DNA of 64,000 bases from Afipia sp. GAS231 (GCF_900103365.1 NZ_LT629703.1:248001-312000), one strand, 5' to 3'; shown: positions 11,254 to 21,047, counted from the first letter of the stretch. Notes: generated by a model not told the origin, from the sequence alone. A program made the numbers and translations.

Positions 11254-13986
11254 ATGGTTTCGACCGGCATCAATTCCCTGAAGTTCGCGCCCACCTTTCG
11301 CGGCGGCCCGATCCGCTGGCTGATCCTGGGCGGCATCCTGCTGATATCAGCGATTGCCATCGGCGCGACGCTGATGGCCGGCAATTTCCGCGAGCGGGCG
11401 CTGCGCAACAGCGAGCGCGAGCTGGAAAATACCGTGCTGCTGCTGGCCCGCCATTTCGACCAGCAGCTCGAAGATTTCGAGGTCGTCCAGAAGGACATCA
11501 TCACCTTCATGCGGTCCAGCGGCATCGCCACCCAAGAGAATTACAAACGTCGGATGTCGAGCCAGGAAATTCACCTGATGCTCAAGTCCAAGATGGATGC
11601 GCTGTCCTATGTCGGCGGCGTCAATGTCTTCGACGCCGACGGCAGACTGATCAACGCCTCGGCCGCCTGGCCGGTGCCCGCGGTCAGTGTCGCCGACCGG
11701 TCCTACTTCAAGACCTTCAAGTCCGATCCGCAATCACCGGCCATGCTGATCGAGGCGGTCTACAGCCGCATCACCGGCGTCTGGACCACGGTGATCGCCC
11801 GCAAGGTCACCGGCCCCAACGGCGAGTTCCTCGGCGCCATCGGGCGCGGCATCGAGCCGGTCAATTTCGAAAAATTCTTCGCCAGCGTGGCGCTGGGATC
11901 CGGTGCGGCGATAGCGATGCACCATCGCGACGGCACGCTGCTCGCCCGCTATCCCCATGTCGACGACATGATCGGCAAGAACTTCAAGACCGGCGCGGCC
12001 AGCCAGTTGCAAGTGTTCGAACTGCCCTACAGCACGTCCCGACTCTACAGCCCGATCGACGGCAAGGACCGGTTGATTTCCTGGCGCACGCTGACGAATT
12101 TTCCGATCGTGATCGTCGCGGCAACGACGACATCCGCTGCGTTAGCGGACTGGCGCGAGCAGATCACCATGCTGATCGTGGTGGCAAGCCTCTCGGTGCT
12201 GGCGATAGCGGCGCTGCTGTTTCAGGCGGTGCGCAAGCTTTCGCAGCAACACCGTGCGTCGAAGCAGCGGTTGACGCTGGAAAAACAGCGCCTCGACACC
12301 GCCGTCAACAACATGACGCAAGGCCTGCTGCTGTTCGATTCAGCCCAGCGGCTCGTCATCTGCAACCAGCGCTACATCGAGATGTACGGCCTGTCGGCCG
12401 CGGTCATCAAGCCGGGCTGCAGTTTCCACGATGTGATCGCCCATCGCGCGCAGACCGGCTCCTTCAACGGCGACGTCGGTCGCTACGTTGCGCTGGTGCT
12501 GCGCGACGTCGGCCAGCGCAACACGATGGACATCACCACGCCGGACGGCCGCTGGGTCCAGGTCGTCAACGAGCCGCTGGCGGACGGCGGATGGGTCGCA
12601 ACCCATGAAGACATCACCGAGCGGCGCCGCGCCGAGGAGCGCATCACCCACCTCGCCCATTACGACGCGCTGACCGACCTGCCGAACCGCGCGCTGTTCC
12701 ATGAACAGCTCAAGCGCGAACTGCTCCACGCCGCACCCGGCCAGCAACTGGCGGTGCTCTATATCGACATCGACGAGTTCAAGAGCGTCAACGACTCGCT
12801 CGGGCACATGATCGGCGACGAACTCTTGAAGTCCGTGGCGATCAGTCTCGGCGCCTGCGTGCGCGAAACCGATTTCGTGGCGCGGCTCGGCGGCGACGAA
12901 TTCGCCATCGTTCAGACCGGCGTCAGGAGCGCCTCCGACGTCACCGAGCTCGTCAACCGCATCTTCGCGGCGATCCGCGCGCCCTACGAATGCCTCGGCC
13001 ATCAGGTGACCACCGACGCCTCGATCGGCGTCGCGCTGGCGCCGCAGGACGGGTCCGATCTCGACCAGATCCTGAAGAATGCCGACCTGGCGATGTACGC
13101 CGCCAAGGCGGCCGGCCGCCGCACCTCCCGCTTCTTCGAACCGGCCATGGAAGCCGAAGTCCGCGCCCGCCGCATCCTGGAAACCGACCTGCGCCAGGCC
13201 ATCACCGATGGCGACTTCGAGGTCTACTACCAGCCTTGTCTGAGCCTGCAGGACGACAGCATCACCGGCTGCGAGGCGCTGCTGCGCTGGCGCCATCCGC
13301 AGCGCGGCATGATCTCGCCGGCCGACTTCATCCCGATCGCCGAGGAAACCGGCCTGATCAACCAGCTCGGCGAATGGGTGCTGACCACCGCCTGCAGGGA
13401 GGCCGCAACCTGGCCCGACCCTGTCCGGCTCGCGGTCAACGTCTCACCGGTGCAGTTCAAGAGCGGCACGCTGGCGCTGAAGGTCATTGCCGCGCTGGCG
13501 GTATCGGGCCTTGCCGCCGATCGGCTGGAACTCGAAATCACCGAGGCCGTGCTGATCCGCGACGATGACGCGGCGCTCGCCATCCTGCACCAGCTTCGCG
13601 ACATCGGCGTTAGAATAGCCCTCGACGATTTCGGCACCGGCTATTCCTCGCTGAGCTATCTGCAGCGGTTTCCGTTCGACAAGATCAAGATCGACCGGTG
13701 CTTCATCACCGATCTCGCCTCGCCGGAAGGTTCGTCCTCGATCGTCCAGGCCGTGGTGAATATCGCCGCCGACCGCCACATGACGACGACGGCCGAAGGC
13801 GTCGAGACCGAACAGCAACGCGAACTGCTGCGTGCGCTCGGCTGTTCGGAAATGCAGGGCTACCTGTTCAGCCCGCCGAAGCCCGCGGCCGATATCCGGC
13901 CGTTGCTGTCGACGCACCGGCAGGACCCTGTGGTCACGCGTCCGGCCCGGACCGGCAAGCGCAAGCCGGTCGCGCGCTCGGCCTGA
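11254..13986 (+). CDS. Membrane sensor GGDEF-EAL protein (cyclic di-GMP turnover)
   Basis: A 910-residue inner-membrane protein. A membrane helix near residues 20-42 and another near 305-326 flank a periplasmic Cache-type sensor (VGGVNVFDADGRLINASAAW, YSRITGVWTTVIARKV). A PAS domain spans about 345-460 (VNNMTQGLLLFDSAQRLVIC). The GGDEF domain has RLGGDEFAIV at 546-550 and an RxxD inhibitory site (RETD, 537-540) exactly five residues earlier, so a diguanylate cyclase with product inhibition is expected. The EAL domain keeps E674-A-L, NVSPVQFK, DDFGTGYSSLSYL and AEGVET, so phosphodiesterase activity is also likely. Cyclic di-GMP governs attachment and motility. Which activity dominates cannot be told. 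Confidence 0.93.
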   Translation: MVSTGINSLKFAPTFRGGPIRWLILGGILLISAIAIGATLMAGNFRERALRNSERELENTVLLLARHFDQQLEDFEVVQKDIITFMRSSGIATQENYKRRMSSQEIHLMLKSKMDALSYVGGVNVFDADGRLINASAAWPVPAVSVADRSYFKTFKSDPQSPAMLIEAVYSRITGVWTTVIARKVTGPNGEFLGAIGRGIEPVNFEKFFASVALGSGAAIAMHHRDGTLLARYPHVDDMIGKNFKTGAASQLQVFELPYSTSRLYSPIDGKDRLISWRTLTNFPIVIVAATTTSAALADWREQITMLIVVASLSVLAIAALLFQAVRKLSQQHRASKQRLTLEKQRLDTAVNNMTQGLLLFDSAQRLVICNQRYIEMYGLSAAVIKPGCSFHDVIAHRAQTGSFNGDVGRYVALVLRDVGQRNTMDITTPDGRWVQVVNEPLADGGWVATHEDITERRRAEERITHLAHYDALTDLPNRALFHEQLKRELLHAAPGQQLAVLYIDIDEFKSVNDSLGHMIGDELLKSVAISLGACVRETDFVARLGGDEFAIVQTGVRSASDVTELVNRIFAAIRAPYECLGHQVTTDASIGVALAPQDGSDLDQILKNADLAMYAAKAAGRRTSRFFEPAMEAEVRARRILETDLRQAITDGDFEVYYQPCLSLQDDSITGCEALLRWRHPQRGMISPADFIPIAEETGLINQLGEWVLTTACREAATWPDPVRLAVNVSPVQFKSGTLALKVIAALAVSGLAADRLELEITEAVLIRDDDAALAILHQLRDIGVRIALDDFGTGYSSLSYLQRFPFDKIKIDRCFITDLASPEGSSSIVQAVVNIAADRHMTTTAEGVETEQQRELLRALGCSEMQGYLFSPPKPAADIRPLLSTHRQDPVVTRPARTGKRKPVARSA

Positions 13987-14059
13987 GGCGCACCGCGAAG
14001 AACGCCACGCGGCATAAGCACATACATTCAAATTCAAACAGCCAAGTCGTTCAGAACCG

Positions 14060-14090
14060 TCATTTTTGCGAGGAGCGAAGCGACGAGCCA
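14060..14090. repeat. Partial copy of a rhizobial dispersed repeat
   Basis: TTTTTGCGAGGAGCGAAGCG and the following ACGAG match, from memory, the core of a short sequence scattered through Bradyrhizobium intergenic DNA (TGCGAGGAGCGAAGCGACGA). Only part is present. It lies between the GGDEF-EAL and cyclase genes and codes for nothing visible. Confidence 0.45.
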
Positions 14091-14172
14091 GCAGATCCGC
14101 ATTGCTTCCGAAACATTCCTGCTTGATCCCGTGATCATGCCACGCCAAGATTGCAACGCGGTTGAGGTTCGA

Positions 14173-17100
14173 ATGCAGCAGATCGAGGAATGGCTTGAGA
14201 AGCTGGGCATGTCTGGCTATGCCCAGCGGTTTCTTGAAAACCGGATCGATATCTCCGTCCTGGGGGATCTTAACGACGAAGACCTCAGAGAACTCGGGGT
14301 CGTCCTCGGCGATCGCAAGAAGATCTTGCGTGCGATCCACAATCTTCATACTGCCGAGACGACGGCATCCGCCGCCACACCAACGGAATCAGCCCCTGAT
14401 GCCGCCGAGCGGCGCCAGCTGACCGTCATGTTCTGCGATCTCGTCGGCTCGACGGCGCTATCCACGCAACTCGATCCCGAGGACTTGCGGAAGATCATTG
14501 GCGCGTACCACCGGACTTGCGCGGCGGTCGTTGAACAGATCGGCGGTTTTGTCGCAAAATACATGGGCGATGGTGTGCTGATCTATTTCGGCTATCCGCG
14601 GGCCCACGAGCATGATGCCGAGCACGCCGTGCAGGCCGCACTTGCCATCGTCGCCGCGGTCGCAAAGCTCGATACGGCGGCGCCCAACCGGCTGGAGGTG
14701 CGTGTCGGGATTGCAACCGGGATCGTCGTGGTCGGAGACATCGTCGGCTCTGGAGAGGCGCAGGAACGCGGTGTCGTCGGCGAGACGCCGAATCTGGCGG
14801 CCCGCCTGCAGGCGATTGCCCAACCTGGAATGATCGTTATCGCAGACGCAACGCGGCGGCTGGTCGGCGATCTGTTCCTGCTGACAAGCCTTGGGCCGCA
14901 GCATCTGAAAGGCCTCCCCGGACCGGTTCAGGCCTGGGCGGTCGACGGCGCGAACGCCATCGATGGCCGCTTCGACGCCTTGCATCTGCGCGGGTTGGGA
15001 GCCCTGATTGCCCGCGAGCGCGAATCCGCTTTCCTGGGGCAGAGCTGGTCCAGAGCGCGAATGAATGAGGGACAGGTCGTCCTCATTGCCGGTGAGGCGG
15101 GCATCGGCAAATCGCGTCTGGTCGCCGCCGTTCTGGAGCAGGTTGCCGCAGACGCGCCGACGCAGCTGCGTTACTACTGCTCTCCGCAGCATACCAACTC
15201 CCCGCTTCATCCTGTTATCAAGGAGATGGAACGGCGCGCGAACTTCACGCGCGAAGACGACCTGAAGGCAAAGCTCGACAAGCTCGACGCCATGCTCGGC
15301 CGTTCGTCGGAAGCCGTAACGTACGGGGCGCCGCTTGCCGATCTGCTCCAACTCGCCAATGACGGCCGCTATCCCGCCGACGATCTGACGCCGGCGCAGC
15401 GCCGCCAGAGAACGTTCGAAGCAATCGTGCTGCAAACCCAGAACCTGGCGCGCTCCGGGCCGGTGCTCCTGATATTTGAGGATCTGCATTGGATCGATCC
15501 GACCAGCCTTGAACTGCTTGGTCAGCTCATGGACGCGATTGCCGCCCTTCCCGTGCTGCTGGTTGCAACGTTTCGAACCGAATTTGAACCACCTTGGGCG
15601 GCTCGGCCGCACATCACGGTCATGGAGATCGCCCGGCTTGGTCCGCAGCAGACCGAAGCCCTCCTCAACGAGGTGATCGGAGAACGCCCGCTCCCGGCGC
15701 ACATCCGCAAGGAGATCATCGATCGTGCTGACGGAATACCTCTGTTTGTCCAGGAGATGACCAAGGCCGTGCTGGAGGCAGGTTCCGAAACGAGGCCAGC
15801 CGGAGCGATTCCTGCGGCTGCGAGCTCGGTGCCGGCCACCCTTCACGCATCATTGATGGCAAGGTTGGACCGGCTTGGTCCGGCCAAGGAGGTGGCGCAG
15901 ATGGCGGCCGCGATCGGTCGCGAATTCAACCATGCGCTCCTCGCCGCCATCGTGCCGCTGACCGAGCCTGAGTTGAACCGTTCGCTCGACCGTCTCGCCG
16001 GCGCGGGCTTGCTGTTTCGCCAGGGCGTTCCCCCGGATGCGACCTATCTCTTCAATCACGCGCTGGTTCAGGAAGCGGCCTATGGCACCCTCTTGCGTGA
16101 GAAGCGCCGCGCGCTCCACGCCGTGCTTGCCGAGACCATCGAAACCGATTTCGCGGATATTGCGGACAGCCAACCGGAAGTGCTGGCCCGGCATTACACC
16201 GAAGCCGGCCTGCTCGAGAAGGCCGCAAGCCTGTGGAGCAAGGCCGGAAGCCGCTCGCTTTCCCGGTCGGCACTGGTCGAAGCGGCGGAGCAGCTCGCGC
16301 GCGCCCTCGACCTGATCGCCAAATTGCCCGAGACTGCCGCATTGCGGCGTGAGCGGATCACGCTGCAGATCGAGCTCGCCAATGCCCTTATCCACACCAA
16401 GGGCCATGCGGCTCCCGAGACACGAGCGGCATTCGATCACGCCCGCGCATTGATCGAGCATGCGGAGGCGCTGGGCGATACGACGGACGACCCGATGGTG
16501 CTGTTTGCGGTGCTGTATGGTTTCTGGGTGGCAAGCCGCATGTCGTTTCAGGCAGAGGTGACATGCGAGCTCGCCGCGCAATTCCAGGCGCTTGCCGAAC
16601 AGCGGCAGGCCAGAACGCCTGTGATGATCGGTCATCTCCTGATGGGAATTTCACGTGTGCTCGCCGGGGAGCTGGCCGTCGGCTCCGCCGAGCTCGATCG
16701 CGCCGTGGCGCTGTATCACCACCCCGAGCACCGCCCGCTCGCGATGCGGTTTGGCCATGATGTTCTCGTCTCTGCATTGTCGTGGCGCGCCTTTTCGCAG
16801 TGGGCGCTCGGTCGCACCGACGCCGCGACAGCCGACGTCGAGCGCGCGATCCGCGAGGCGCGCGAGTTCGATCACGCCGCGACGTTGATGTATGCGCTCG
16901 CCCATGTGTCGCTGGCGCTGATCTACATGGGCAAACTCACCGCCGCGGCCGAGCTGGCCGACGAACTCATGCGACTTGCCGACGGAAAGGGATCCCGCTT
17001 CTGGAATGCCTATGGGAAGCTGTTGCGCGGCCGCCTGCTCTCGCTTGAGGGACAGGACCACGCTGCCGCCGACATGATCGAGGCCGGGATTTCGGCCATG

Positions 17101-17415
17101 CGATCCACCGGGGCGACAGCCTATGCGCCGTGGTATCTCAGCATTCTGGGCGCGGCCTACGCCCGCATCGGACGGCTTGGCGATGCACGGCGCTACAGTG
17201 AAGACGCCTTGCAGAGCATCAGCGACAGCGGCGAATGCTGGCAGGAGGCGGAAGCCTTCAGCATCGCCGGATCGGTGATGCTGGCGCTCGATCCGCCTGA
17301 TGTCCGAGAGGCGCACGCCCATTTCCAGCGGTCGCTGGTGGTTGCGAGACGGCAGATGGCCAAATCTTTCGAACTGACGGCGGCCGAAAGCCTGACCGTC
17401 CTCTCCGAACGGTGA
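14173..17415 (+). CDS. SAM domain - class III cyclase - AAA ATPase - TPR signalling protein
   Basis: A 1080-residue cytoplasmic multidomain protein. Residues 4-56 are a SAM domain (IEEWLEKLGMSGYAQRFLEN). Residues about 80-230 form a class III nucleotide cyclase with both metal Asp (MFCDLVGSTALS and KYMGDGVLIYFGYP) and GETPNLAARLQ. A P-loop ATPase follows (GEAGIGKSRL near 308, ILIFEDLHWIDPTSLELL type Walker B near 435) and the last 450 residues are TPR-like helices. This is the standard architecture of rhizobial adenylate/guanylate cyclases with an STAND-type sensor. I chose the ATG at 14173 (GAGG five bases upstream, SAM domain begins at once); a GTG at 14131 is possible. Ligand and physiological role unknown. 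Confidence 0.9.
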   Translation: MQQIEEWLEKLGMSGYAQRFLENRIDISVLGDLNDEDLRELGVVLGDRKKILRAIHNLHTAETTASAATPTESAPDAAERRQLTVMFCDLVGSTALSTQLDPEDLRKIIGAYHRTCAAVVEQIGGFVAKYMGDGVLIYFGYPRAHEHDAEHAVQAALAIVAAVAKLDTAAPNRLEVRVGIATGIVVVGDIVGSGEAQERGVVGETPNLAARLQAIAQPGMIVIADATRRLVGDLFLLTSLGPQHLKGLPGPVQAWAVDGANAIDGRFDALHLRGLGALIARERESAFLGQSWSRARMNEGQVVLIAGEAGIGKSRLVAAVLEQVAADAPTQLRYYCSPQHTNSPLHPVIKEMERRANFTREDDLKAKLDKLDAMLGRSSEAVTYGAPLADLLQLANDGRYPADDLTPAQRRQRTFEAIVLQTQNLARSGPVLLIFEDLHWIDPTSLELLGQLMDAIAALPVLLVATFRTEFEPPWAARPHITVMEIARLGPQQTEALLNEVIGERPLPAHIRKEIIDRADGIPLFVQEMTKAVLEAGSETRPAGAIPAAASSVPATLHASLMARLDRLGPAKEVAQMAAAIGREFNHALLAAIVPLTEPELNRSLDRLAGAGLLFRQGVPPDATYLFNHALVQEAAYGTLLREKRRALHAVLAETIETDFADIADSQPEVLARHYTEAGLLEKAASLWSKAGSRSLSRSALVEAAEQLARALDLIAKLPETAALRRERITLQIELANALIHTKGHAAPETRAAFDHARALIEHAEALGDTTDDPMVLFAVLYGFWVASRMSFQAEVTCELAAQFQALAEQRQARTPVMIGHLLMGISRVLAGELAVGSAELDRAVALYHHPEHRPLAMRFGHDVLVSALSWRAFSQWALGRTDAATADVERAIREAREFDHAATLMYALAHVSLALIYMGKLTAAAELADELMRLADGKGSRFWNAYGKLLRGRLLSLEGQDHAAADMIEAGISAMRSTGATAYAPWYLSILGAAYARIGRLGDARRYSEDALQSISDSGECWQEAEAFSIAGSVMLALDPPDVREAHAHFQRSLVVARRQMAKSFELTAAESLTVLSER

Positions 17416-17426
17416 GGACGCGTCCT

Positions 17427-17490
17427 AGAGCCTTTTCCGTTCCGATGGAATCGGAACGGGCCTCCAGGTCTTTTGTTTGACGCGTTTTCC
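17427..17490. repeat. Dispersed palindromic element, also candidate terminator of the cyclase gene
   Basis: CGTTCCGAT at 17438-17446 and ATCGGAACG at 17450-17458 form a perfect 9-bp stem. AGAGCC precedes it and a T-rich stretch followed by TTTGACGCGTTTTC comes after. The same layout recurs at 24911-25012. It starts just after the cyclase stop and reaches the ctpA stop, so it may end both converging transcripts. Confidence 0.7.
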
Positions 17491-18822
17491 CTAGTTCGGC
17501 ACCGGCCGCTTCACCGCCGACGGGGCGTTGGCGTTCACGGTGACGCCGCGGAGCTGGTTGAAGGCGGCGGTCAGCGCCTTGTCGTCCTTTTCCGATGGCG
17601 GAACGTAGGATTGCGAACCGGTCTGCTCGGCGCCCTCGGCTGCCGCCAGATGCCCGCGCATCGACGCCTCACCCTGCAACTCGGCGCGGCTCTTCAGCTC
17701 GTCCGGCACGACCTGAAGCACTTCGAGGTCGGGCACGACGCCCTGGGCCTGGATCGAACGCCCGGACGGCGTGTAGTAGCGCGCGGTGGTCAGTGCCAGC
17801 GCACCATTGCCCGAGCCCAGCGGAATGATGGTCTGCACCGAGCCCTTGCCGAACGAACGCGTGCCGATCAGCATGGCGCGCTTGTGGTCGTGAAGCGCGC
17901 CCGCCACGATCTCGGAGGCGGAAGCCGATCCGCCGTTGATCAGCACGACCAGCGGCTTGCCTTTGGTCAGGTCGCCGCCGCGCGCGGTGAAGCGCTGGGT
18001 TTCTTCCGGCGTGCGGCCGCGGGTCGAAACCACTTCGCCGCGGTTCATGAAGGCGCTCGTCACCGAGACCGCCTGGTCGAGCAGTCCGCCCGGATTGTTG
18101 CGGAGATCGACGACGTAACCCGCAAGCTTGTCCTGCGGGATTTCCTTTGAAATTTCCGTGATCGCCTTGCGCAAGCCGTCGGTGGTCTGCTCGTTGAAGC
18201 TGGTGATCCTGATATAGCCGATGTCGCCGCCGTCGGTGTGGTAGCGCACCGGCTTGACCCGGATCACTTCGCGCACCAGCGCGATGTCGACCGGCGCGTC
18301 GGCGCCCTTGCGAACGATCTTCAGCCTGATCTTGCTGTCGGCCGGCCCCTTCATCTTGGCCACCGCCTGGTCGAGCGAGAGCCCCTGAATCGTGTCGTCG
18401 TCGATCTGGGTGATCACGTCGCCCGACATGATGCCGGCCTTGGCTGCCGGCGTATCGTCGATCGGCGTCACCACCTTGACGAAGCCGTCTTCCATCGTGA
18501 CCTCGATGCCGAGCCCGCCGAACTCGCCATGCGTGGTCTCCTGCATATCGCTCCAGCCCTTGGCGTTCATGTAACGCGAATGCGGATCGAGCGAGGAGAT
18601 CATGCCGTTGATGGCGCCCTCCATCAGCTTGCTGTCGTCGGGCTTCTCGACATAGTCGGTGCGGACGCGCTCGAACACGTCACCGAACAGGTTGAGTTTC
18701 GAATAGGTGCCGGACTCGACCGCAGCCCTCGCCGCCGTCGCCAGTTGCTGAGGCCCGGCAACCAGAAGGGTCAGGCAGACGCCCGTGGCCGTGCCCAGCA
18801 GAAAGGTAATGTTCTTGCGCAT
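17491..18822 (-). CDS. ctpA: S41-family C-terminal processing peptidase
   Basis: A 443-residue periplasmic serine protease of the CtpA/Prc family, which trims proteins by recognising their C-termini and in rhizobia affects cell-wall enzymes and envelope stability. A signal or anchor segment is at residues 4-24 (ITFLLGTATGVCLTLLVAGP). A PDZ domain spans about 85-170 (GGLGIEVTMEDGFVKVVTPI, GIMSGDVITQID). The S41 core has the nucleophile in GGSASASEIVAGAL and the Lys in SFGKGSVQTIIPL, giving the Ser-Lys dyad. The C-terminus is a Pro, Ala and Asn-rich tail. I set the start at 18822 (ATG, AAAGGA upstream) because the frame before it has no signal-like sequence. Confidence 0.94.
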   Translation of the reverse strand: MRKNITFLLGTATGVCLTLLVAGPQQLATAARAAVESGTYSKLNLFGDVFERVRTDYVEKPDDSKLMEGAINGMISSLDPHSRYMNAKGWSDMQETTHGEFGGLGIEVTMEDGFVKVVTPIDDTPAAKAGIMSGDVITQIDDDTIQGLSLDQAVAKMKGPADSKIRLKIVRKGADAPVDIALVREVIRVKPVRYHTDGGDIGYIRITSFNEQTTDGLRKAITEISKEIPQDKLAGYVVDLRNNPGGLLDQAVSVTSAFMNRGEVVSTRGRTPEETQRFTARGGDLTKGKPLVVLINGGSASASEIVAGALHDHKRAMLIGTRSFGKGSVQTIIPLGSGNGALALTTARYYTPSGRSIQAQGVVPDLEVLQVVPDELKSRAELQGEASMRGHLAAAEGAEQTGSQSYVPPSEKDDKALTAAFNQLRGVTVNANAPSAVKRPVPN

Positions 18823-18991
18823 CACGAGCGGTCCTTTTTTCGGTATAAGCGGCCTGGATTCACGCGGTTCCCGTGAATCGGCGTCCTGATCCGGCGAGCG
18901 CCAACACACCCTGTCATTTTGGTCGGATCAAGGCAGTTCCGGACCGGGCCACTACGGACCTTTCGGGGACCTCGGTGGAACGGGTGCATTA

Positions 18992-19477
18992 ATGAGCAAT
19001 GACAACGAGGTGCGGATCGAGCTTGCCCTGAACGCGACCGACGAGGTGCGCTTGCTGATCGGTGAGCTTGAGGCCGTGCTCGCGGCCGAGTATCCGCCGG
19101 AGCAGCGGCACGGATTGGCGCTCGACGCGATCTTTCAACCCCACGTCCGGTTCTTCGTTGCAACATTCCATGGCGCGGCGGTGGGGTGCGGCGGTGTCGC
19201 GCTCTTCCCCGACTTCGCCGAGGTCAAGCGCATGTATGTGCGGGACACCGCCCGGGGCCAGGGAGTTGCCGACGCCATTCTCGCGCGCATCGAGCAGGAA
19301 GTACGAAGTGCCGGACTTTCCCTGCTTCGTCTGGAAACAGGAACGCGCCAGATCGCGGCGATGCGGCTCTATACGCGAATGGGGTTCCGGGAGTGTGCGG
19401 CGTTCGGCGATTATGCGCTGATGGCGCCGAGCGCCATTGCGAACAGCGTGTTCCTTGAGAAGCAGGTCGGCACGTAG
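18992..19477 (+). CDS. GNAT-family N-acetyltransferase
   Basis: A 161-residue acetyl-CoA-dependent acetyltransferase. The fold shows in VGCGGVALFPDFAEVKRMYV, then the acetyl-CoA loop RGQGVADAILARIEQEVR, and the closing LRLETGTRQIAAMRLYTRMG with FRECAAFGDY. The GxGVAxAI-type loop and the late ALFGDY strand resemble small amino-acid or glutathione-like acetyltransferases, but no substrate can be named. It is transcribed away from ctpA, and its TAG at 19475-19477 directly abuts the TAG of the flavin oxidoreductase on the other strand at 19478-19480, an end-to-end convergent pair with no spacer and therefore no separate terminator. Confidence 0.9.
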   Translation: MSNDNEVRIELALNATDEVRLLIGELEAVLAAEYPPEQRHGLALDAIFQPHVRFFVATFHGAAVGCGGVALFPDFAEVKRMYVRDTARGQGVADAILARIEQEVRSAGLSLLRLETGTRQIAAMRLYTRMGFRECAAFGDYALMAPSAIANSVFLEKQVGT

Positions 19478-20647
19478 CTATGGCTTGCCCGCCTTCTGCA
19501 GCCCGTTCTGCCAGGTCGAGGGCTGGGTGCCGAAGCCGCGCTTGGCGCGGGTGCCGAGCCAGTAGCCGAACTGCGGCGGCACGTTGCGGAATGGCCCATC
19601 GACGCCGAGCTTCAGCGCCGCATCCATCGGCCAGTTCGGATTGTTGAGGATCTCGCGGCCGACTGCAATCAGATCGGCCTGCTTGTCGCGCAGGATCTGC
19701 TCGGCCTGATCGCCATGAATGATGAGGCCGACCGCCATGGTCATGATATCGGCGTGGCGCCTGACGTATTCCGACAGCGGCACCTGGTAGCTGTACTTGA
19801 TTTCCTTGCCCAGGATCGGCGCCATCTCGGTGATGCCGCCCGATGAGCAGTCGATGACGTCGACGCCTTTGGTCTTCAGCGTCTTGGCCAGCCGCGCGCT
19901 CTGTTCCGGCCCCCACCCGGCATTGTCCTCGACCGACAGGCGGACGAACAAAGGTTTGTGATCGGGCCAGTGGGTCCGCACCGCTTCAGTGATTTCGGTG
20001 ATGAAGCGCATCCGGTTGGCTTCGGAACCGCCATATTCGTCGCTGCGCTGGTTGGAGCGCTCCGACAGGAACTGGTGCACGAGATAGCCGTGCGCGCCGT
20101 GCAGCTCCAGCACGTCGAAGCCGGCTTCATGCGCGCGCCGCGCGGCATGGCCCCAGGCCTGCACCAGGTCTTTGACCTCCTGGCGTTCCAGCGCCTTCGG
20201 CACCGGCCATTTCTCGCTATGGGCAAGCGCACTCGGCGCCATCGGCGACCAGGCGTCCCAATCCTCGATGTCCGGCGAGCGTTGCAGCGGCCGGTCGCCT
20301 TCCCACGGCCGCGTCGCACGCGCCTTGCGGCCGGAATGTCCGAGCTGGATGCCGGCCACGGAATTTTGCTGCTTGATGAATTTGGCGAGACGGCTGAGCG
20401 GCTCGACAAAGGCATCGTCCCAGATGCCGAGATCGCCGACGGTGCCGCAGCCGCGCCGCTCAACCTTGGTCGATTCCACCACCACGAGGCCAGCGCCGCC
20501 GGCGGCAAATTTGCCGGCGTTCATCAAGTGCCAGTCGGTCGGAAAGCCCTTCACCGCCGAATACTGATGCATCGGCGGCACCACAATGCGATTGCGCAAC
20601 TCGACGCCGCGGATCGACATCGGGGAAAACAGCAGCATGTCCGACAT
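19478..20647 (-). CDS. NADH:flavin oxidoreductase / Old Yellow Enzyme family
   Basis: A 389-residue FMN-dependent ene-reductase of the YqjM/XenA-like branch, which reduces activated carbon-carbon double bonds in enals, enones and nitro compounds. Seen are LFSPMSIRGVELRNRIVVPP, MHQYSAVKGFPTDWHLMNAG, GIQLGHSGRKA, FDVLELHGAHGYLVHQFLSE, RSNQRSDEYGGS and a late VGREILNNPNWP. The HGAHGYL and N-x-R-x-D-x-Y-G-G elements bind FMN and substrate. The start at 20647 is set by AGGGAGGA eight bases upstream; the open frame extends further, but that part is a low-complexity artefact. It stands alone, converging with the GNAT gene. Confidence 0.92.
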   Translation of the reverse strand: MSDMLLFSPMSIRGVELRNRIVVPPMHQYSAVKGFPTDWHLMNAGKFAAGGAGLVVVESTKVERRGCGTVGDLGIWDDAFVEPLSRLAKFIKQQNSVAGIQLGHSGRKARATRPWEGDRPLQRSPDIEDWDAWSPMAPSALAHSEKWPVPKALERQEVKDLVQAWGHAARRAHEAGFDVLELHGAHGYLVHQFLSERSNQRSDEYGGSEANRMRFITEITEAVRTHWPDHKPLFVRLSVEDNAGWGPEQSARLAKTLKTKGVDVIDCSSGGITEMAPILGKEIKYSYQVPLSEYVRRHADIMTMAVGLIIHGDQAEQILRDKQADLIAVGREILNNPNWPMDAALKLGVDGPFRNVPPQFGYWLGTRAKRGFGTQPSTWQNGLQKAGKP

Positions 20648-20708
20648 TTCTTGTTCCTCCCTGGCCGACATCCTGGTTCCGGTGTGTGCCGGGCGGCGTC
20701 CGCTATTT

Positions 20709-21047
20709 TTATCTGGCGGCTGCGGTACCGGTCTTGGTATCGGCCGGCTTGGTGTCGGACGTCTTGGCTTTCGGCTTTGCCGGCGCGGCTTTAGCGGCTT
20801 TCGGCGCGGCGTTGTCGCTGCGCACCGTTCCCCAGGGATCGGTGCTCTGCTGGGCCGGAATATTACCCAGCGACCGCTGATAGGCCCTCTCGGCTTCCTT
20901 CTCGGCCGCAATTTCCGATGGCGTTTTGGCCTTGTCCTCTTCGCCGTATTTTTGCATGGGCTTCTGCTGGGCCGCAGCGGGGGCATTCATGGCGATCGCC
21001 AACGCGATCAAGGCGACGGGGGCAACAATTCGGCTGAAGATGCGCAT
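20709..21047 (-). CDS. Small exported Ala/Lys-rich hypothetical protein
   Basis: A 112-residue protein with a signal peptide (MRIFSRIVAPVALIALAIAM ending APAAAQQ) and a mature part containing KPMQKYGEEDKAKTPSEIAA and ERAYQRSLGNIPAQQ, then a low-complexity AAPKAAKAAPAKPKAK tail. The YQRSLGNIP-x-x-DPWG-x-R motif looks conserved-type rather than random. The ATG at 21047 has GGGAG about eight bases upstream. The tail resembles periplasmic linker or nucleic-acid-like basic tails, but I do not recognise the family. It lies 60 bases upstream of the Old Yellow Enzyme gene on the same strand and may be co-transcribed. Confidence 0.7.
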   Translation of the reverse strand: MRIFSRIVAPVALIALAIAMNAPAAAQQKPMQKYGEEDKAKTPSEIAAEKEAERAYQRSLGNIPAQQSTDPWGTVRSDNAAPKAAKAAPAKPKAKTSDTKPADTKTGTAAAR

